64,000 nt of DNA from Streptomyces sp. ASQP_92 (lineage in GTDB: Bacteria > Actinomycetota > Actinomycetes > Streptomycetales > Streptomycetaceae): contig NZ_JAODUA010000010.1 of the NCBI RefSeq assembly GCF_025399895.1, positions 124,001 through 188,000 on the forward strand, written 5' to 3'. Both the position numbers and the translations under genes were made by a program. The notes below the pieces were generated by a model. That model saw nothing but the letters and a program-made list of their open reading frames with translations. It did not search any database and was not told the DNA's origin. Below, in pieces: positions 40,676-48,868 of this stretch. Numbering within the stretch: position 1 is the stretch's first letter; every line of letters starts with the position of its first letter.

Positions 40676-40816
40676 CTGTCGGCCTCCCGCGGCTCGGCGC
40701 GGGGGGTGGCAACGGCGTCCCGGCCGCGGCTTCCCTGCGCGTCTCTGCCCCTGTTCTTCCCGCAACAGCCCTCGTACTCACGTTTCCCCCGGCGGGGGGC
40801 GGTCGTTGGGCCGGTC

Positions 40817-42046
40817 GTGAGAGACGTACTGAAGCGGGCAGGGGCGGGCGCGACCGCCGCCCTGGCATGGGCAGGACTGACCGCGGTCCTGGTGACCGCG
40901 CTGACCGGGTGTTCGGGCACGGCCCTGGACATCGGTGACATCGGGGGCAAGCCCCTGACACCGCAGGAGGCCATCCTGGTGACCCCCGAGGACGGGGCCA
41001 AGGGAGTCAAGGCGGACCAGAAGGTGGAGGTGCGGGTGCCGGGCGGGCGCCTGGAGCGGGTCAAGGTGATGAAGACGGAGGACGCCCAGCCCGAGGAGGT
41101 GCCGGGGAAGATCTCCGCGGACGGGCTGACGTGGACGCCGACCGGCGGCGCGCTGCAACTGGCGGCGCTGTACACGGTGGACACGGTGGCGCTCGACGGC
41201 CACGGCCGCCGCCAGGCCCGCCACACCAGCTTCGCCACGTTCGTGCCCGAGCACCGCTTCATCGGGTACTTCAAGCCGGAGAACCGCTCCACGGTGGGCG
41301 TCGGCATGATCGTGTCCTTCAACTTCAACCAGGCGATCAAGGACAGGGCGGCGGTCGAGCGCGCCATCACGATCACCTCGCAGCCCCCGGTGGAGGTGCG
41401 GGGCCACTGGTTCGGCAAGGACCGGCTCGACTTCCGGCCCGCGAACTACTGGGCGCCCGGCACCAAGGTCACCGTCGACATGCGGCTGCGCGACGTGGTC
41501 GCGGCCCCCGGGGTCTACGGCATCCAGGACAAGACGATCGGCTTCACCGTGGGCCGCGACCAGGAGTCCCTGGTGGACGCCGAGGCGCACACCATGGAGG
41601 TGCGGCGCGGCGGCGAGCTGGTGTCGACGCTGCCGATCTCGGCCGGGTCGCCGAAGAACACCACGTACAACGGCAAGATGATCGTCACCGAGATGTACGA
41701 CGTGACGCGGATGAACAGTCAGACGGTCGGCTTCGGCGGGGAGTACGACATCCCGGACGTTCCGCACGCCATCCGGCTGACCAACACCGGCACCTTCCTG
41801 CACGGCAACTACTGGGCTCCCTCCAGCACGTTCGGCAACTCCAACACCAGCCACGGCTGTGTCGGGCTGCGCGATGTGAAGGGCGGCAGCTCGGACACCC
41901 CGGCGGGCTGGTTCTTCGACCGCACCCTCATCGGCGATGTCGTCGAGGTCGTCAACTCCCACGACCGCCAGGTCGCTCCGGACAACGGGCTCAGTGGCTG
42001 GAACATGGACTGGCCGAAGTGGAAGGCGGGCTCCGCGCTCACCTGA
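40817..42046 (+). CDS. L,D-transpeptidase lipoprotein (first of two)
   Basis: This encodes 409 residues from GTG at 40817; the much longer open frame upstream is antisense to glgX. A lipoprotein signal ends at Cys32 (TALTGC). Two Ig-like domains follow (about 50-260; GHWFGKDRLDFRPANYWAPG is characteristic). Then comes a YkuD catalytic domain with HGNYW and catalytic Cys348 in SHGCVGLRD. The family forms 3-3 crosslinks in peptidoglycan and acts on the outer face of the membrane. A terminator follows, then a paralogue. The gene is divergent from glgX. Confidence 0.94.
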   Translation: MRDVLKRAGAGATAALAWAGLTAVLVTALTGCSGTALDIGDIGGKPLTPQEAILVTPEDGAKGVKADQKVEVRVPGGRLERVKVMKTEDAQPEEVPGKISADGLTWTPTGGALQLAALYTVDTVALDGHGRRQARHTSFATFVPEHRFIGYFKPENRSTVGVGMIVSFNFNQAIKDRAAVERAITITSQPPVEVRGHWFGKDRLDFRPANYWAPGTKVTVDMRLRDVVAAPGVYGIQDKTIGFTVGRDQESLVDAEAHTMEVRRGGELVSTLPISAGSPKNTTYNGKMIVTEMYDVTRMNSQTVGFGGEYDIPDVPHAIRLTNTGTFLHGNYWAPSSTFGNSNTSHGCVGLRDVKGGSSDTPAGWFFDRTLIGDVVEVVNSHDRQVAPDNGLSGWNMDWPKWKAGSALT

Positions 42047-42079
42047 AATCCCCCGCACCCTCGATCGCATGGTCCCCGA

Positions 42080-42107
42080 CCGTTCCCGGTACACCAACCG
42101 GGAACGG
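42080..42107 (+). terminator. Rho-independent terminator
   Basis: An 11-12 bp stem (42080-42090 with 42097-42107) with loop ACACCA is followed by TTTCTGTGTTT. It separates the two L,D-transpeptidase genes. Confidence 0.85.
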
Positions 42108-42283
42108 TTTCTGTGTTTCGCCTGAGAGTGCCAGGAAAAAGTTGGGACTGAACGGTGACATGGGACGGGAGATCGGGCCCCATCCGGTGTGATTATCTAG
42201 CGCCGTGCGTGCGCGAGGACGTGCGCGGGGGTGAGTGAGTGCGGGCGGTGGCGGGGCCACGCCGTGCGAGGGGAGAAACAGTC

Positions 42284-43525
42284 TTGAACGGGCAGCCTAT
42301 TTCGGGGGCTTCGAGCGCGGCCGCACGGCGCGGCCGCAGGGGCGCGGTGCCGGCCCTCATCGCCGGGGCGCTGCTGCTCCTGGTCACGGCGTGCGGCGGG
42401 GGCGACGGCTCCAGCTCCAACGCCAAGGCGGGCGGCGCGAACGCCGCGGAGGACACCAAGGCGTCCGAGGCCGTGGTCACCGTCGTTCCGGCAGACAACG
42501 CCAAGGACGTGGCCACCAATGGCGCGCTGAAGATATCCGCCGACAAGGGCAGGCTGACCGCGGTCGCGGTGGCCGACAGCAAGGGCAACGCGGTCGCCGG
42601 GAAGATATCCGCGGACGGCCTCGGCTGGACCCCGGACCAGCACCTCGCCTCCGCCACGCAGTACAAGGTCCACGCGGTGGCCAAGGACACCAAGGGCCGC
42701 GAGTCCGCGAAGGACACCACCTTCACCACGCTCGTCCCCAAGAACACCTTCATCGGCCAGTACGTGCCCGAGGACGGCTCCACCGTCGGTGTCGGCATGC
42801 CGGTCTCCATCAACTTCAACCGGGGCATCACCAACCCGGAGGCCGTCGAGAAGGCCATCGCCGTGACGGCCGAGCCGTCCGTCCCCGTCGAGGGCCACTG
42901 GTTCGGCAACGACCGCCTCGACTTCCGGCCCGAGAAGTACTGGGCGCCCGGCACCAAGGTCACCGTCAAGCTCAACCTGGACGGGGTCGAGGGCCGGCCC
43001 GGCGTCTACGGCAAGCAGACCCGCACCCTGCACTTCACGATCGGCCGCTCCCAGGTCTCCACCGTGGACGCGAGCGCCCACACCATGCAGGTGGAGCGCG
43101 ACGGCAAGCTCCTGCGGACCATCCCGATCAGCGCGGGCGCCCCGGCGAACACCACGTACAACGGGCAGATGGTCATCAGCGAGAAGTTCGAGGTGACCCG
43201 GATGAACGGCGCCACCGTGGGCTTCGGCGGCGAGTACGACATCAAGGACGTGCCGCACGCCATGCGCCTGTCCAGCTCGGGCACCTTCATCCACGGCAAC
43301 TACTGGGGCGACCCCTCGGTGTTCGGCTCGGTCAACACCAGCCACGGCTGCGTCGGCATGCGTGACGCTCGTGGCGCGGGCGACCCGTCCAAGCCGGCCG
43401 CCTGGTTCTACGACAACTCCCTGGTCGGCGACGTGGTCGTGGTGAAGAACTCCAAGGACAAGGTCATCCAGCCCGACAACGGCCTCAACGGCTGGAACCT
43501 CTCCTGGTCGGAGTGGACCAAGTAG
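42284..43525 (+). CDS. L,D-transpeptidase lipoprotein (second of two)
   Basis: This encodes 413 residues from TTG at 42284, chosen because GGGGAG lies 8 bases upstream; the longer frame from 42239 has no ribosome site. The lipobox Cys37 is in LLVTAC. A Gly/Ser/Ala linker, two Ig-like domains (GHWFGNDRLDFRPEKYWAPG) and a YkuD domain with catalytic Cys356 (SHGCVGMRD) follow. It is clearly a paralogue of the gene just upstream, with the same domain order. It probably makes 3-3 peptidoglycan crosslinks. A separate terminator and about 240-base spacing suggest independent expression of the two copies. Confidence 0.94.
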   Translation: MNGQPISGASSAAARRGRRGAVPALIAGALLLLVTACGGGDGSSSNAKAGGANAAEDTKASEAVVTVVPADNAKDVATNGALKISADKGRLTAVAVADSKGNAVAGKISADGLGWTPDQHLASATQYKVHAVAKDTKGRESAKDTTFTTLVPKNTFIGQYVPEDGSTVGVGMPVSINFNRGITNPEAVEKAIAVTAEPSVPVEGHWFGNDRLDFRPEKYWAPGTKVTVKLNLDGVEGRPGVYGKQTRTLHFTIGRSQVSTVDASAHTMQVERDGKLLRTIPISAGAPANTTYNGQMVISEKFEVTRMNGATVGFGGEYDIKDVPHAMRLSSSGTFIHGNYWGDPSVFGSVNTSHGCVGMRDARGAGDPSKPAAWFYDNSLVGDVVVVKNSKDKVIQPDNGLNGWNLSWSEWTK

Positions 43526-43536
43526 GCAGGGAACCC

Positions 43537-43619
43537 GGGGCCGCGCACGCGGCCCCCGACGGGCCCGGCGCCGTGCGAGTGGGGGGCGACCCCCGGGAAC
43601 TCGCCATGCGCCGGGCCCG
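43537..43619 (+). terminator. Hairpins after second L,D-transpeptidase gene
   Basis: An 8-bp hairpin (43537-43544 with 43549-43556) is followed by a 12-bp stem with a 36-base loop (43560-43571 with 43608-43619). The second ends only 30 bases before the next start. Confidence 0.65.
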
Positions 43620-43648
43620 CCGTCGTTAGTGAGCGTTAACCTGCCTCC

Positions 43649-44416
43649 ATGACTGTGAAACTGGAAGTTTCCGAGGGCGTCGGCACCATCCGCCTGGACC
43701 GCCCCCCGATGAACGCCCTGGACATCGCGACCCAGGACGGGCTGCGCGAGCTCGCCGAGGAGGCGAGCCGGCGCGAGGACGTGCGGGCCGTGGTCCTGTA
43801 CGGCGGCGAGAAGGTGTTCGCGGCCGGCGCGGACATCAAGGAGATGCAGGTCATGGACCACGCGGCGATGGTCGTCCGCGGCCGGGCGCTCCAGGACTCC
43901 TTCACCGCCGTCGCCAGGATCCCCAAGCCCGTCGTGGCGGCCGTCACCGGCTACGCGCTGGGCGGCGGCTGCGAGTTGGCGCTCTGCGCCGACTTCCGCA
44001 TCGCCGGCGAGAACGCCAAGCTGGGCCAGCCCGAGATCCTGCTCGGCCTGATCCCCGGCGCCGGCGGCACCCAGCGCCTGGCGCGCCTGGTGGGCCCCTC
44101 CAAGGCCAAGGACCTCATCTTCACCGGCCGTCAGGTCAAGGCGGACGAGGCGCTCGCCATCGGCCTGGTCGACCAGGTGGTGCCCGCCGACGAGGTGTAC
44201 GAGCGGGCCGTCGCCTGGGCCGCCCGGCTCGCCAAGGGCCCGGCCATCGCGCTGCGTGCCGCCAAGGAGTCCATCGACGCCGGCCTGGAGACGGACATCG
44301 ACACCGGGCTCGCCGTCGAACGCAACTGGTTCGCGGGCCTGTTCGCCACCGAGGACCGCGCGCGGGGCATGCGCAGCTTCGTCGAGGAGGGCCCGGGCAA
44401 GGCCAAGTTCCTCTGA
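43649..44416 (+). CDS. Enoyl-CoA hydratase/isomerase
   Basis: This encodes 255 residues of the crotonase fold. The oxyanion-hole region AAGADIKEM and catalytic Glu109 (GGGCELALCADFR) and Glu129 (LGQPEILLGLIPG) are in place, with the 20-residue spacing of active hydratases. Such enzymes hydrate trans-2-enoyl-CoA in beta-oxidation. The protein lies alone between a terminator and a regulatory gene, so no pathway context is given. The ribosome site is weak. The substrate chain length cannot be read. Confidence 0.93.
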   Translation: MTVKLEVSEGVGTIRLDRPPMNALDIATQDGLRELAEEASRREDVRAVVLYGGEKVFAAGADIKEMQVMDHAAMVVRGRALQDSFTAVARIPKPVVAAVTGYALGGGCELALCADFRIAGENAKLGQPEILLGLIPGAGGTQRLARLVGPSKAKDLIFTGRQVKADEALAIGLVDQVVPADEVYERAVAWAARLAKGPAIALRAAKESIDAGLETDIDTGLAVERNWFAGLFATEDRARGMRSFVEEGPGKAKFL

Positions 44417-44498
44417 TCGCGGCCGAGTTGAGGGGCGCGGTCAACAGCGGCTGTACATGTGGGGGCGGTGTGTACACCCTGTGGGGGGATTAGCACAG

Positions 44499-44517
44499 CC
44501 TTAAGGCGACCTTAAGG
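44499..44517. promoter_or_regulatory. Paired CCTTAAGG palindromes
   Basis: The 8-base palindrome CCTTAAGG occurs at 44499-44506 and again at 44510-44517, exactly 11 bases apart, so both face the same side of the helix. TGTACA also occurs twice nearby (44452 and 44471). The site lies in the 285-base gap upstream of the anti-sigma-type ATPase. A second local element, an 8-bp hairpin at 44649-44667, precedes that gene. Confidence 0.4.
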
Positions 44518-44701
44518 AAAACCTCTGCGGAACGCTTGGTGATCAAGCGAACGCGGTACGTCATCGCAGGTCAGGGTGGGTGCGGCGGGTCATCGGCTGC
44601 CTCCGTCATATGCCAGATCGCGCCTTCGGAACGTCAGCTTCCGGAGGCGCGATTCCTTCGGAATCGCCCCCAAGGGCGCGCCGGGCCGCCATGATGGTGG
44701 C

Positions 44702-45205
44702 ATGGCGGGGCTGGAGGGTATGGAACAACCGGCGCAGCGCGTGAGTGCGACCGCGGCCCGGTGGCTGCCGTCCGCCGATGACGAACTGGCTCTGAAAGCA
44801 CTGGAGTTGTTCGGGAATCCGACGGAGGACGAAGTCCGGCTGCCCTCGCGTCCGGAGTCGGCGGCGACCGCCCGACGCATCACCCAGTCCGTCGTGCTGC
44901 GCCAGTGGGCGCTCTCGCCCACCCTCGCCGAACACGCGGTGCTGCTCGTCTCCGAACTAGTCGGCAACGCCGTGCGCCACACCGGGGCCCGCGTCTTCGG
45001 CCTGCGGATGCTGCGGCGCCGGGGCTGGATCCGGATCGAGGTGCGCGACCCTTCGCGCGGGCTGCCCTGTCTGATGCCGGTGCACGAGCTCGACATCAGC
45101 GGCCGGGGCCTCTTCCTCGTCGACAAGCTCTCCGACCGCTGGGGCGTGGACCTGCTGCCGCGCGGCAAGACCACCTGGTTCGAGATGAGGGTGGCCGACC
45201 GCTGA
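44702..45205 (+). CDS. Anti-sigma-factor-type ATP-binding regulator
   Basis: This encodes 167 residues from ATG at 44702. It is a GHKL ATPase of the HATPase_c_2 type, common in Streptomyces: VLLVSELVGNAVRHTG is the N box, VRDPSRGLP the G1-like part, and GRGLFLVDKLSDRWG the G2 box. The family includes SpoIIAB/RsbW-like anti-sigma kinases and many orphan members. No cognate sigma factor or anti-anti-sigma factor lies beside it. The N-terminal 40 residues have no clear domain. A strong terminator follows. Confidence 0.88.
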   Translation: MAGLEGMEQPAQRVSATAARWLPSADDELALKALELFGNPTEDEVRLPSRPESAATARRITQSVVLRQWALSPTLAEHAVLLVSELVGNAVRHTGARVFGLRMLRRRGWIRIEVRDPSRGLPCLMPVHELDISGRGLFLVDKLSDRWGVDLLPRGKTTWFEMRVADR

Positions 45206-45235
45206 GGCGACGGGAGCCCGTGAGGGTGGTGACAT

Positions 45236-45283
45236 CACAGAAGCCCCCTGGCTGCCGGATGAGGCGCCGCGGGGGCTTCTGTG
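45236..45283 (+). terminator. Strong terminator hairpin
   Basis: A perfect 13-bp stem (45236-45248 with 45271-45283) encloses a 22-base loop, 30 bases after the stop of the ATPase gene. It insulates the following accessory-looking block. Confidence 0.85.
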
Positions 45284-45499
45284 GGGCGCCGTGGATCTGG
45301 GGGGGTGTGATCCACGACGACTGAAGACGACCTGGCCCGGGTCAATGGGGGTCGTGGCTCCGACTATGACAGATGGGCGGCCCATCCTCAAAAGTCCCTA
45401 GTCGGACATAACGCCATGAACCCTGACAGTTTAGCTGTGAATCGTAGGTGAGCTACAGCACTCACCTTCTAAAGCATGAATAGATATCGGGAGTGCTGA

Positions 45500-46432
45500 G
45501 TGAATCAGCGACCTGATCCTCCTCGGGAAACCCCGCGCGGCCACGACCCGCAAAGGTCCCGAAGCGGGTCAATCGTTACCAACGAGCCTTCGGCGCACTT
45601 AAATGTCCATGTGCTGAATCCATCACCCCGTGCGGTCGATCGCCGCAGCGCCCTGCGCGCCGGGGCGGGCGCGGCCATCGTGGGGGCGTTCACGGCGGGC
45701 TGCTCGGACGACCGGGCCGGCCGGCAGCCGACCGGCTCTCCGAAAGCGCCGCCGTCCGCCTCCGCGGCGGCCGCCCTTCCCGCCCGACCCCCGACACCCC
45801 ACCCGGCACCGGCCCCCCGCTCCTTCCCCGGGCAGCCGGTCCAGATCACCAGCGGACCCCGGGCTCGCCCGCAGGTCGCGCTCACCTTCCACGGCCAGGG
45901 TGATCCGAAGATCGCCACCACCCTGCTGAGCGAGGCCGAGAAGGCCGGGGCGCGGGTCACCGTCCTCGCCGTCGGCAGTTGGCTCGACGAGCAGCCCGAG
46001 ATGGCCCGCCGCATCCTGGACGGCGGCCACGAGCTGGGCAACCACACCCAGCACCACATCGACATCTCCACCATGGACGAGTCGGAGGCCTACGCCGAGA
46101 TCACCGGCTGCGCGGACCGGCTGCGCCGCCTCACCGGCTCCATCGGGACGTGGTTCAGACCCTCCCGCGCCCAGCACGCGACACCGCTCGTCCAGACACT
46201 GGCCCGGCGGGCGGGCTACCCGCACGTCCTGTCGTACGACGTCGACTCACTCGACTTCACCTCGCCCGGCGCCTCGGCCGTGACCCGCAACGTCACCGGG
46301 CAGATCCGCAACGGGTCGGTGGTGAGCCTGCACTTCGGCTACGCGGACACGGTCGCCGCGCTGCCCGTCCTCCTCGCCGAACTGGAACGCCGCCGACTGC
46401 GCGCGGTCACGACCACGGAGCTGCTGACCTGA
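45500..46432 (+). CDS. Polysaccharide-deacetylase-like lipoprotein, altered active site
   Basis: This encodes 310 residues from GTG at 45500, with GGGAG 6 bases upstream. A twin-arginine-like motif (DRRSALRAGAGA) precedes a lipobox with Cys68 (TAGC), then a Pro/Ala-rich linker. The NodB-like domain starts at VALTFHGQGDPK, where the canonical TFDDGP is replaced. Thus the usual catalytic base and one metal Asp are missing, while the HTxxH motif (GNHTQHHID) and the late LH (VSLHFG) remain. It is probably an exported protein with changed or lost deacetylase activity. The AT-rich leader holds a 7-bp inverted repeat (45446-45467). Its stop overlaps the next start by one base. Confidence 0.85.
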   Translation: MNQRPDPPRETPRGHDPQRSRSGSIVTNEPSAHLNVHVLNPSPRAVDRRSALRAGAGAAIVGAFTAGCSDDRAGRQPTGSPKAPPSASAAAALPARPPTPHPAPAPRSFPGQPVQITSGPRARPQVALTFHGQGDPKIATTLLSEAEKAGARVTVLAVGSWLDEQPEMARRILDGGHELGNHTQHHIDISTMDESEAYAEITGCADRLRRLTGSIGTWFRPSRAQHATPLVQTLARRAGYPHVLSYDVDSLDFTSPGASAVTRNVTGQIRNGSVVSLHFGYADTVAALPVLLAELERRRLRAVTTTELLT

Positions 46433-47613
46433 TGCCGACCGTAACGAAGACGACCACCGCGCTGCTCGCGGCGGCCCTGCTCGCGGCCCTCGCCGGGTGC
46501 GGATCGGGCTCCGACCACAAGGACGAGGCGCTCGGCACCAAGGAGGCGGTCCCGCCCGCCGTCGCCAAGAAGGCACCGCCGCAGGGCCTGCCCGGGATGC
46601 CGCCCGTCCTCGACCCCAAGGACGCCTACGCGGCCGACCGCCCCAACGCCCTGCAACCCGCGGTGAAGAACTTCCTGCCGCGCGTCTATGTGCCCAACAC
46701 CAACTCCAACACGGTGTCCGTCATCGACCCGGCCACGTACAAGGTCATCCAGACGATCCCGGTCGGCCACCAGCCGCAGCACGTGGTGCCGTCCTGGGAC
46801 ATGAAGACGCTCTGGGTCAACAACGACCTCGGCGACTCGCTCACCGCCATCGACCCGGCGACCGGCAAGGTCGGACGGACCGTGCAGGTCTCCGATCCCT
46901 ACAACCTCTACTTCACGCCCAACGGCAAGTACGCCGTCGTCATGGCGTCGATGGACCGCGAGCTCGTCTTCCGCGACCCGGTGACCTTGAACCGGGTCAA
47001 GACCGTCCCGGTGACCTGTGCGGGCGTCAACCACGCCGACTTCTCCATGGACGGCCGGTACTTCATCGTCTCCTGCGAGTTCTCCGGCGAGCTGTTGAAG
47101 GTCGACACCGAGCAGATGAAGGTCGTCGGGCAGCAGAAGCTCCCCTTCTCGGGGGCCATGCCGCAGGACGTGAAGATGTCCCCGGACGGCAAGACCTTCT
47201 ACATCGCCGACATGATGGCGCACGGCATGTGGATCCTGGACGGCGACAAGTTCGGCACGCCGACCCTGCTGCCCACCGGCAAGGGCTGCCACGGCCTCTA
47301 CATCAGCCGCGACTCCAAGGAGATGTACATCTCCAACCGGGGCGAGGGCACCATCTCCATCTTCGACTTCACCAAGAACAAGCTGACCAAGAAGTGGGAG
47401 CTGCCCGACGGCGGCAGCCCCGACATGGGCGGCGTCTCCGCCGACGGCAAGGTGCTCTGGCTGTCCGGCCGCTACAACGCGGAGGTGTACGCCATCGACA
47501 CCACCACCGGCAAGGAGCTGGCCCGCATCCCCGTCGGCTCGGGCCCGCACGGCCTGGCCGTCTACCCCCAGCCCGGCCGGTACTCGCTCGGCCACACCGG
47601 CATCTTCCGCTGA
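46432..47613 (+). CDS. YVTN/YncE-like beta-propeller lipoprotein
   Basis: This encodes 393 residues from ATG at 46432, overlapping the upstream stop by one base (TGATG), so translation is coupled. A lipoprotein signal ends at Cys23 (LAALAGC). After a Pro/Lys-rich linker, about seven beta-propeller blades follow (NTNSNTVSVIDPATYKVIQT, VNNDLGDSLTAIDPATGKVG, SNRGEGTISIFDF, SGRYNAEVYAIDTTTG). Such exported propellers bind partners or surface polymers; no catalytic residues are apparent. Coupling with the deacetylase-like protein suggests they act as a pair at the cell surface. Confidence 0.9.
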   Translation: MPTVTKTTTALLAAALLAALAGCGSGSDHKDEALGTKEAVPPAVAKKAPPQGLPGMPPVLDPKDAYAADRPNALQPAVKNFLPRVYVPNTNSNTVSVIDPATYKVIQTIPVGHQPQHVVPSWDMKTLWVNNDLGDSLTAIDPATGKVGRTVQVSDPYNLYFTPNGKYAVVMASMDRELVFRDPVTLNRVKTVPVTCAGVNHADFSMDGRYFIVSCEFSGELLKVDTEQMKVVGQQKLPFSGAMPQDVKMSPDGKTFYIADMMAHGMWILDGDKFGTPTLLPTGKGCHGLYISRDSKEMYISNRGEGTISIFDFTKNKLTKKWELPDGGSPDMGGVSADGKVLWLSGRYNAEVYAIDTTTGKELARIPVGSGPHGLAVYPQPGRYSLGHTGIFR

Positions 47614-47640
47614 GCGGGGCCGGCCGCGCGCGGCGGCGCG

Positions 47641-47670
47641 GTGCCCCGGGGTCCGTCGGCCCCGGGGCAC
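47641..47670. terminator. Bidirectional terminator
   Basis: A perfect 11-bp stem (47641-47651 with 47660-47670) with an 8-base loop lies between the beta-propeller gene (+) and the P450 gene (-). Confidence 0.85.
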
Positions 47671-47677
47671 TCCTGCG

Positions 47678-48868
47678 TCACCACAGCACCGGAAGCCGCT
47701 CCGGAAGCCGTTTGATGAATCCCGTGCGCCACACGAGCTGTTCGGCCGGTACCGCGAGGCGCAGCCCCGGCATCCGGTCCACCAGGACCGCCAGCGCCGT
47801 CTCGGCGTGCAGCCGGCCGAGCCCCGTGGCCGGGCAGAAGTGCCGCCCGGCGCCGAACGACAGATGCGGGTTGTGTTCCCGGTCGAGGTCGAGGCGCTCG
47901 GGGTCGCTGAAGACCGCCGGGTCGAAGTTGGCGCCCTCGACCAGCACCAGCACCAACTCGCCCTTCTTGACCAGGACGTCGCCGAGCCGTACGTCCTCCA
48001 GGGCGAGCCGGGGCAGCCCGTCGCCGATGGACAGGTTCCAGCGCAGCAGCTCGTCCACGGCCCGGCCCATGCGCTCGGGGTGCTCGCGCAGATGGCCGAT
48101 CGACTCCGGGTGCTGGAGCAGCGCCAGGATCGCGAGGACCAGGAACGCGGAGGTGGAGACCGCGCCCGCGCCGAACATGGACACCGCGACCGTGGCCAGC
48201 ATCTCGTCGGTCAGATGCGCGGACTCGGTGTCCTCGCGCAGCGCCCCGAGCCGGCCCAGCAGACTGTCGGGCGGCACATCGGGCGCGTTCAGGCGCTCCA
48301 CCATGTAGCCGAGGTCCTTGTACCAGTTGAGGCCGGCGCCCTCGAAGGTGTGCGCGCTCGTCATGAACGCGGTGTCCAGACCCGACATGAGCCGGCGCCA
48401 GTCCGTGAACGGCACCCCGATCACCTGGCAGTGCAGCGCCGCCGAGAAGGGGTCGGCGAACCCCGCCCGGAGGTCGGCCGGGGGGCCCTCGGCGAGCAGC
48501 GCGTCGACGAACTCCCCGGCCCGCTCGCGCAGCCGCTCGGCGAGCCCGTCCGCGCGTGGGCTCAGGGACTTCATCACGGCGGAGCGCAGCCCCGCGCTGT
48601 TGATGTTGCCCATGTTGTTGACGACCTCCGGCGGGATCGTCAGCGCGTACTGGCGCGGCGCGCCCTCGGCGGCGGTGTCCTTCAGGCTGAACCGCTCGTC
48701 CTCCAGGACCCGCGTGGCCAGCGCGTGCGTGCTCACCAGCCAGGCCTGGTCGCCGGTGAGCGTACGCACCCGGGCCACCGGCTGTTTCTCGCGCAGCCAG
48801 GAGCACTCCCCGGGCAGCACGTCGCCGCGGCGCGAAAGCGGGAAGTCGAGTACGGGCTCGGGGCTCAT
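47678..48868 (-). CDS. Cytochrome P450, CYP121 (mycocyclosin synthase)-like
   Basis: This encodes 396 residues from ATG at 48866-48868, with GGAAGGA 8 bases upstream. It also overlaps the stop of the cyclodipeptide synthase as ATGA. The heme loop is FGAGRHFCPA, the I-helix FGAGAVSTSAF, and EELL/R-type contacts are present. Long stretches agree with CYP121A1 of M. tuberculosis as I recall it: PPEVVNNMGN, FADPFSAALHC, KGELVLVLVEGANFDP, EQLVWRT and the C-terminus PERLPVLW, with the same total length. CYP121 forms a C-C bond between the two Tyr rings of cyclo(Tyr-Tyr). Here residues 385-386 read Ile-Lys, where CYP121 has Gln-Arg in my recollection. A soluble redox partner is not encoded nearby. 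Confidence 0.93.
   Translation of the reverse strand: MSPEPVLDFPLSRRGDVLPGECSWLREKQPVARVRTLTGDQAWLVSTHALATRVLEDERFSLKDTAAEGAPRQYALTIPPEVVNNMGNINSAGLRSAVMKSLSPRADGLAERLRERAGEFVDALLAEGPPADLRAGFADPFSAALHCQVIGVPFTDWRRLMSGLDTAFMTSAHTFEGAGLNWYKDLGYMVERLNAPDVPPDSLLGRLGALREDTESAHLTDEMLATVAVSMFGAGAVSTSAFLVLAILALLQHPESIGHLREHPERMGRAVDELLRWNLSIGDGLPRLALEDVRLGDVLVKKGELVLVLVEGANFDPAVFSDPERLDLDREHNPHLSFGAGRHFCPATGLGRLHAETALAVLVDRMPGLRLAVPAEQLVWRTGFIKRLPERLPVLW

Noticed and set aside
47678..48868. Naming the P450 mycocyclosin synthase outright
   Set aside because: Overall likeness to CYP121 is strong, but two substrate-contact residues appear changed and the substrate of the CDPS is unproven.
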